Shown piece after piece: positions 52,701-61,700 of a stretch of 64,000 bases of DNA. This stretch comes from Tubiluchus corallicola (lineage: Eukaryota; Priapulida; Priapulimorpha; Priapulimorphida; Tubiluchidae). A program made the position numbers and the translations under genes. The DNA is taken from positions 1 through 64,000 of the forward strand of contig JAQGDQ010000148.1 of assembly GCA_030141605.1 (NCBI GenBank), read 5' to 3'. The notes beneath the pieces were generated by a model that had not been told where the DNA came from, did not search any database, and was given only the letters and a program-made list of their open reading frames with translations. Within the stretch, counting starts at the first letter, position 1; each line of letters starts with the position of its first letter.

Positions 52701-55700
52701 CTGGGTCAGCACTTCTGTGACGTCAACTAGTCGTTGCTTGCTTAGCTCCTGCAGATTCGAGTATTTTTCAATAATTACTGGTTGAGTCTGATGTATTTCA
52801 GCAGCAGGATCAGCTAACAAGGAAAGATGATCATATTTTTTCCGAGTGTCGTCAACAGCAGGTTGTATCAGATACAGCTCATTACCAATTGTCTAAAAGA
52901 ACAAAAGAAAATGGGATAATTGGTTATACAATAATTATGGACAAGATGTCAGTACTTGAGGCACGGGATAAATTTTATGTTGAAAGCTAAGATTGTCCGT
53001 AAAGTTCGCATTAAAGCTACAACAGCCTTAAAAAGAATTGAATGAATTAGCAATAGAAGCATGATAAAATAAACTTAGAAAGTTTTTTCTTGCCGTAGAC
53101 ATTTTTGTGTATCTTCACAGTACCTATACTCTCTTAGGTAGAAGGAATTACAATACTGGAAAGCAAAAAAATCTGTTTGCCATATTCAGCAATGTTCCGT
53201 TTTCCTAACATATAATTTACAAATGCATGCAAGTAAAAAGTTAAAGCCTTGAAATTTTTTCTCCAACCCAATCCATCAGAGCCAATTTCAATCCTTGAGT
53301 CATAGAAATTTACTGCATTAAGCCCCTCCGTGCCCAACATTGAATTGCATTCACTATATATAGTAGGTGCCATTTATTAGACGCACGATTAATAGAATCA
53401 ATCGCCTAATTGACTCAAAAACGTCTGGCACGGGCCGCTCCTATTCAAATGTATGCAAAAATTCTCAGTAATTGACTCCTTCACGTACTTAAAATAAGAC
53501 ACTTGCATGTGACCAAAGAGCTTTTATGGCTTTTATGTTATCTTTACGTTGCTTTTGTGCACTGTAATATACGTAGAAACAGTCATGTTTGGTACAGCTT
53601 TGTTTGTAAGTAGGTACAGTGTATTAACCTCATCGTATCTGGGAAGCTCAACCTTTGATCACTTGCCCAGCAGTTTGCTTTTGAAGTTCCTGCTGCTTTT
53701 CACAAGCTCATCACCAACTGCAGCTCAAGTACTAGATGACTCAGTGTTTTGTGTGAGTATCTGCATCACCAACTGCAGCTCAAGTACTAGATGACTCAGT
53801 GTTTTGTGTGACTCAGTGTTTTGTGTGAGTATATGCAGCGTACAGTAACAGCTTTTCAGCATTTTTATTATTATGAGCCTTTCATAGAACTTCTTCGTGA
53901 AAAAATGGAGGAACTGGCTTTGCATATAATTTTTAAAATTTTTGGTAGTAATAACCAAATTTGTGCATCTTTTCTTTTCTGTTTCTATTAATTCAGTTAT
54001 ATAATTAATATTCTTAAATAATTGTACATGAGAATTTTGACATTAATTCGTTTCAAAAATTCATTTAAAGCCTTTGAAATCCATAATAAGGTGATAAGTC
54101 ATGACTCGTACTTCTGTAGTAATAGGCTACACTCGCCAGCTAATTGAATCTGTCGGTTAATTGGACCAAAACACTTCCATCCCAAAGTGAATCTATGAAA
54201 CGGCATCTACTCTAGTTACAAAATACTTGTGGGAATATAAGAAAGTCAATCACCTTGTAATATTCTTGTGCCTTTTTCAAACGTGCTGGATCTGCACTGG
54301 TCTGCCCCACATCAGCTGCTAGGTTTTCTTCATACTCATCCAAGCGAATTTCCAGCTTCTTAGCACCATCATCATATTCTCTCCAGCTTGCCAAGAGACC
54401 TTCAATTCTAAAACAAGTACAAAGAAATAAAATGGTGTAATGAAACAAATAAAAATATTAGTGTCCAGAGATAGTATGTCCAGAGGAGGCTCACTGGATG
54501 TATTAAGTACAGGTCAAGTATTTATGAAAAGTTTTTAAAGAACAGTAAGTTAACATATGACTAATTTTTTTCATTAATAAAATCAAAAGATTTGAGTAGG
54601 AAATTTCAGTTGAAATAACATCAATATAGCAACTAATACCTGCTTTCTCTATCATGAGCTGCTGCCTGCAAATTATCCCAACGTTCTCCGAGAAAAGCTA
54701 CTTCCTTGGGAACCGAAAGAAGTTCTTTTGCTTGAGACAAGATCTCGCGCAGTGCTGTTTCATGTGGAGCTAGCTCTCGCATGAATGTCTGAATAAAACA
54801 AAAATAAACATTCGTAGTTCAAAACAAATATTCATAATTTAGATAACTTGGATCCGAGGAAAGGCTTTGAACATAACATGATCAACTAATAGGTACAAAT
54901 GCATCAACAAAAATTGAAAGAACCCTAAAAATCAACTTAGAAAACCAGGAACGTTACAAGATTACTGAAGACCCTACTCTGTAAAGACAAGGGTTTTGTA
55001 CAAATCCAATTCCAGGCTTGCTGCCATGGAATTTTGACATTAAACTTAAAACTCTGACTAACTAATACAAAAAAATATTAATTCATTTAAGTGTTACTTC
55101 ACAAGTACTATAACTACAAAAATATAAATTAAGAATAAAATGTATCAAAAATTATAGAGAAATTATAACGACGCCTAGTTTACAATTATTATTTTTATTA
55201 AGTATTCCAAACAACTTTTTGTAAAAACTTGTCTAACCCTTAGCACATACTATTAATTGTTAGAAAAACTCATCCTATGTTTTTTTCATGAGAATCAATC
55301 ATTTGGTACATTTGATTTAGACTTATTTTTCCTTACCTTGTGTTGTGTCAGTAAATCAATTACTTCTTCTTGTCGCTTGCACATTGGAAGATCGGCAGAA
55401 ATCACTTGTTCCGCCACGTCCAGATTTGACAATAATTTCTGCAACTTTTCTTGGAACAATTTCATCACATCTGCCTCGGCTAAAAGACTAGTCCCCTCCT
55501 GATTAATAATGGCGGACAGGTCTAGAAATGGTCAAAAAGTTTAGTGATCCTGCAGTAATAGTTTCAAATGGCTTGCTGAATGGGGCAAAATTGGGCAGCT
55601 GAAATAACTTTAGTGAATTATAAACTCCTACATTACAAATTACATGAACTAATTAAATGTGCAACAATCTAATCCATCACATACCCATTGTCTGCCTATG

Positions 55701-58700
55701 CAGTGATTGCACTTTAAGTTCAAGAGATGCCTTGTGCCGCTCCTCTAGGTCCACTGATTCGGCAGTGAAATTCTCTTGTAGTTCAAGAACCAACTGCTTA
55801 TTTAGTTCGACCTCAGATTTTAGAATCTTTAAAAAAAGAACATATTAATAGAAAAGATGACAAACCTGTTAATTCTGTTTTTTGGAAAAAAAGCAATTTT
55901 GCTTAATCTACAAACAGTTTTAGTTGATTTATTAAAATCAAGTGCTTTAGGTGCACGTTTAGTACATAAAGCAAAAATGTTGGTTACTGTTTTTTTGTAC
56001 AGTTTGTGTATTCAAAGTTCTATGCATTACAAATGTACACGACTTAAATATCAATCTTACAGAAAAGCAATATACTAAAATGAAAGAACTAGAGAAATGG
56101 TCTTTCTTTTATTCGTTTATAAACAGTAAATAAGTACAAAGTGAAATGCACATGACATCAATACAAACACTTATAAAATTGGGAATTTCCCAAATATTGT
56201 TTAATGGAACATACTTGGATAAGTTCAATTCTTTGTTCTACATCAATTTTTGATCGTCGAAATTCCCCAAGTTTTACTTTGAGTTCAGTCAACTTCTGTG
56301 AAATCTGTTCAGCTTGTACGTCATACTTCTGCCAGCAGGACGCTAATGACTCCAACTGCTTCACTTCACCAAGAACCTGATAAGCAAGACATAGAAAATC
56401 ACACGATCTTTGAAGTTAATTAACATTATCATTGTTAGATTATAAAATACAATTTGACAGTTAGTTAATAAGTTGAAAATATAGTGAGGTGTGTTGCGAA
56501 CTTTGTTGACAAGCCTATAATCATATTAATTAGTTTGTACAATAGTTAATGTAATTGGTACTACTTGTACTACTCTTTCAGACAAATTTGATTGGTGGAT
56601 TAATACCTGTTGGAACTGGGGACTTTTTTAGCCATTGGCAGGTGTCGCTTGATTTTTATGTTAAACAGCTGTTTTTTCTCTCTAATATAAACTTACGTAA
56701 TTAAAAATTTGCAGTTTTAATCTAGCGTTGTACGTTTGTGATTTGGTTTTGAGTGAAATTGACTGTTTTCTCGTGACAAAACAACAGATTGTCAAGAAAA
56801 TTATAGCCCACGGAAGACCTGATTTTTACATAATCGCATTTTCTGAAAACTTTATTTAAAATTTTCATTTGCTATTTTTAACTCCAGCAGAAATGCATTG
56901 TGACAATAAAATATAATAACAATCACAAACACAATTTTAAAAAATGAGTATGCTCTAATTAATGGTAAAGCAAGTAAAATTAGTCAGTAGCGAAACAACC
57001 ACTATTAACAAAACTCAAAATCACCTTTTCCGAAGCAGAACTGTATTGCTTTTCTACTTGTGCTGTATCGTCTTGTAACTCTGTCGCAAATTCAGGAGTA
57101 CAGTAATCAACTAAAGATGCAGTAGCTGCTTTTAATTTATTCATATTAGACGAAGCATCTCCCAGACACTCTTGAGCTGCCTGTAACACAAAAGGTGTGA
57201 TTCTGGCATTGATTTCTGTTCATTGTTCAAAGCAAGAACTAAATAACAACCCCTTTGGCGATGCAGTATATAAACTAAGGACTTCATGACTGCACGACAC
57301 ATACAGTGTAATATACATATACTGGACCAAACATAGCTTTGAGGTTGACCTTTTAAACCACTCAAATTTTAACGCTTTTTGTAAATTTAACAGAAAGTAT
57401 GATTAATGGGTCACCATAAGTACATTCATGCCTGTTGGCTCTCCCTTTCTCAAACATTAGCTAATTATCTTTAATAGTAATGATCTTATTCATGTGAATG
57501 TACAATTGTATTTTGGACTGAAAAAATAATCTCATCTAATCTAATCTAATCTACATAGAATGTAATATTATCGTCATCTGTGTATTTGTTCAAGTCTCAA
57601 CATAACAGCAAAGCACAGCATTCTTTCTGCTATTCACTGCTAAAAATTAACCATAGTTGGTGAAATTTCAATAAAACGGCAAGGTTGTGGTAGAGAAATG
57701 ATTATAAGAAAAGAAATACTAATGATTTTAATTCTTTCATAAACATGAAAAACATACGGAGTCCTTTGGGAAACAAATTTAAAGAATTCTTTTTAAGAAG
57801 ATATTATTTTTAGACCTGTTTAGAATGCAGATCATCTTCAACTACTTGACCATCATCATAAGTTGGTTGCTTGTCAAGTGCTGCTTCTGCTACTTGTGTA
57901 ACATGAACGACTTGATTTCTGTCGGATTCTCTTTCATCGATGAGTACAACTATACACTATAAACATCGAGATAAGAGTTAGCATGCTTAAGTTTTTGCAC
58001 TAGAAATTCAGAAACTAAAAAGGATTTAATATTAGAAGCCAAATGATAATATAATATTTAAAAGAGTTTTTAATGTTAGGTTGCACATTGGAACTTGTTT
58101 GCAATATTCATATAAAATGAGATAAGAACTAATGAAGGCTAGTGCAAATGCGACATATGATATTTTTGAAACAAAGAATTATAAAATATTCAGACTTTTT
58201 TAAAATAATCAATAAACTAAAATCCTGAAAATTAAAAAATATTAAGGGTTGCCATTAGTGAAATGATTTAATTTAGAGGAAATGTTTAGATAAAAAATTA
58301 ATTTTGTACAATATTTTAAATTCTAAATTTCTCAAGTAAAAATTCTCTTTGAAAGCATAGAAAAAAGCTATGGCCCAAGACTGCTTTGTGGATCTTTATA
58401 AAAAGTTGACATTTAAAATGACGAATACAGGCATTATCAAAAACACATACCTTGAGACGCTCTACTGTGCTTGTAGATACGGCACAAGTTTCTTTGAAAC
58501 TATTATCTAAATCAGCAACAACTTCCTCCACAAAGTTGGGGGCATGTTCCTCAAGTTGCAGTGTTTGACCTTCCTCGATCTTACTTTGAATCTCTGGTTT
58601 CTTCTCTTCCAGCTTGTCATGAATATCCTAAGAGAAAGACGAAAAGCGTATTTGGAAATCATGATTACTTAGTTAGCAGTCAAGAAGAGCAAAGTAAGGA

Positions 58701-61700
58701 AAATTTGATAAACATATGAGAAAAAAAGAACATGAAATTAATGTGACAGCTGACAAGCTAACAAGAAATTTTGAGGAAGCTACCATGACTTCAAAGTCAA
58801 TGTTCTTTGTAATCATAATCAAATGTGAAATGATAAGAAAACAATAGCAAAGTGGCTACAAAGTGTTTGTTAAAAATTGTTAAAATATACAAAAAAGTAT
58901 GTAAAAAGTACAGATCTGTTAAAACAAATTGAAATATTGTAGTGATGATAAAAAGGAGACAGCACAAATGGAAAAAGAAGAAACCAAGTGATTATATGAA
59001 TTGCTGTTAAAAACACATATCTTGTTACCTTTTTTGTTTTGTTTTTTTAGTTTTACATTTCCATGCAAGACTAGCTCAGCTGCTAACAAAACTTCTAGTC
59101 TTTTTCATTCAGTTATGGTCTTTGTTGATTTTTGAATACTGTAAATTTATATTAATTATTACAACGAAAATCAAACTCAATGCTTACCTTTTGCTCCGTC
59201 AGTAACTGTTGTGCATTCAGTTTACTTTCAACTTTAGGTTCCTCAGTCACTTGAGCTTGGACTTCTCTTAACCAGCTCTGTAGAGGTTCTGCAGAGTCAC
59301 GATAAGTGTAACAAGACATTATTGTACCCGACTGTACAGTGGTCAGCTCTACAAACAGTACAACAATCATACATGTTAACATTAATAAGAAAGATTTAAC
59401 AATAATGATGACAGTGCAAAGGTTATAAGTGCAGAGCGAGAGTGACAACAATGGCTATAACAAGATGGTAATGATGATGATGATCAATGGTGATGACAAC
59501 AAATGACGATTATTATCAAAGATGAATAGAGATGAGCTGATGTTGACGTTTAAACCATTATTTCAGAATTTCGTCCACATAAAACAGTAGTTAAAAACAT
59601 AAAATTAAAAGATATAGCACTATACAAAAGTTAGCAGAACACACTACTATATACAAAACATACAATCATCTCCCCAGACATTGCATTCGCATTTGTATTA
59701 TATACAGTAAAGCATCAGTAATTCAAAAGTAATACTTAAAATGTGTACAATGCATTAAATATACAATAAAATGTTATACTAAATGTCATGTATGATAAAA
59801 TAATGAAACGAATAGTTGAAATAACAAGTAACAATTACCACCATAGCTACAAAGTACAATTAAAAAAACAAAAACAGCATCTCCAAAATAGAATTAGTTT
59901 ACCTACACGTACAAAAGTAGGTATATTTGCAATTATTGTAATAAAATCACTTACCAATCCTAGGAATGAGATTTTTATAGCGCTCAATCAGTGCATCTAA
60001 AAGAGGTTGTTCTACGGCAGCTTTGTCTGCAGGTGATTTAGCTAAAAGGAAATCTAATGTTTCCACTAACCACTGTACTTCATTTCTGTACTGATTGACA
60101 TCTTGGCATATGGCCTGTTCATAAAAAATACACAAAACTGCAGAATTAACTTTACCCTCTTTTATAGTACATAAATTGAATAGCATAATCTTGCAATTAT
60201 ATACTATAAGATCTCTTTTTAATTAATAAATTGTGACAAATAACAATAATCAGTTTGCCTGTATTCTACAGCAACATACCATGAATGGGTCGAGGTACGA
60301 CTTGTATTCTGTGACAGTGGCACAATCGTTTTTCAGCTTTTCCACTGATTCATCAACAGAGTCCATCCACTTTTCCAGTGATGTGAATCTATAACAAAAT
60401 GGTACAGGAGGAATGCAGCCACAAATGTAGCGCTGCTTTGCATCTTTTCGTCAAAATGCAGACAATCTTAAGAAACAAAGCAAACCTGTATCCAATTAGG
60501 ACAGTAAACTTAGAAAGGTTTCTCAATTTAGTAAAGTAAAATGGTCAGCTGTTCTTGCAGTTATAGGTTCTTAACATAGAAAAAATACGTCATGTAAATA
60601 TAGCAATCTTAACAGTCATTATTATATTATACCTTGATTCAATTCAACTTACTTATAATGATATTCCTGCCACCTATCGGGTGCCACGAGCAACATCTGG
60701 CGTATAGCTTCTACTTTATCACAAAGCTGATTCCATTCTCTTGAATACTTTTCGTAGCTATCTTGTAATGAAGCATCTTGTTTAGACACACCAGATTCCT
60801 GTTAACAACAGATTCTTTAATTGTTTTACAAGGATCTTAAAAACCTCTGCTCATAGAAGACAGACTTTTACTACAAGAAAAACAGAAAACAAAAAGTAGT
60901 AATGCAAGAAAGTTTCCAAATATAGTAGTAGCTTTATTGCATTTATAATTATTTGAAAAGCACGAGCTGTACTGAGTAGTCAAAACAGGTTTCTCCTGAA
61001 TGTAAAAGAAACGTAAATTAATTTTTAAAACCTAATCAAAATAAAAGTTTTAACAGAAAAGTTAATTCATCTAGAAAGGGCATTTCTCTGCTTAAAATGC
61101 TCTAGTTGAGTGGCAACAGTTTTTCTTAAATATAACCAGCCAGCAAGGAAACAAAATGTGATTAGCAGATCAGCAATTATTCAAAGTTAATAGAAAAATA
61201 TGATGAGAGATGGCAATACTATAAGTAATAAAAACAGTTACTAAATGTAAATGCAAATGAAGTAAAAAAATTGAACCTGAGCTGTATATGTCACCAGTTT
61301 CTGTGCTGGAAGCTTCATGTGTTTTAAGAAATCTTTGCACCTTGGAAAGAAGCCACTTTCTTGAAAAAATTCCTGTAAAAAATGAAAACAATCTTGAAAA
61401 AAGGTAATCTTCATTGCTGCAGAACTCCTTGTAAATTAGTTGTTTATAAAATGCTTCGAAAGGCGATCTTACCTGCAGTAGAAAGTTGATTTAAAAAAAT
61501 TGTCAATAGATTATTCAGAAATATTAAGATTGTATTATTGTGTTAGGTTTTGATGTATCTTGATTCTTAGCAATTAATTTGGTTTTCTCTGCTATTAATT
61601 GATTTGAAAAGAATTGATTTGTCACTTAAAAGTAGATGAAACATTAGAATGGATCTCTTAAAAACTAAAAATCCTATGGATGGGTTTTCTGGTTTAGGTC

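Noticed and set aside
61468-61500. Donor-like CTTACCTGCAG in the intron between exons 5 and 6
   Set aside because: No acceptor gives an open, phase-compatible exon there.
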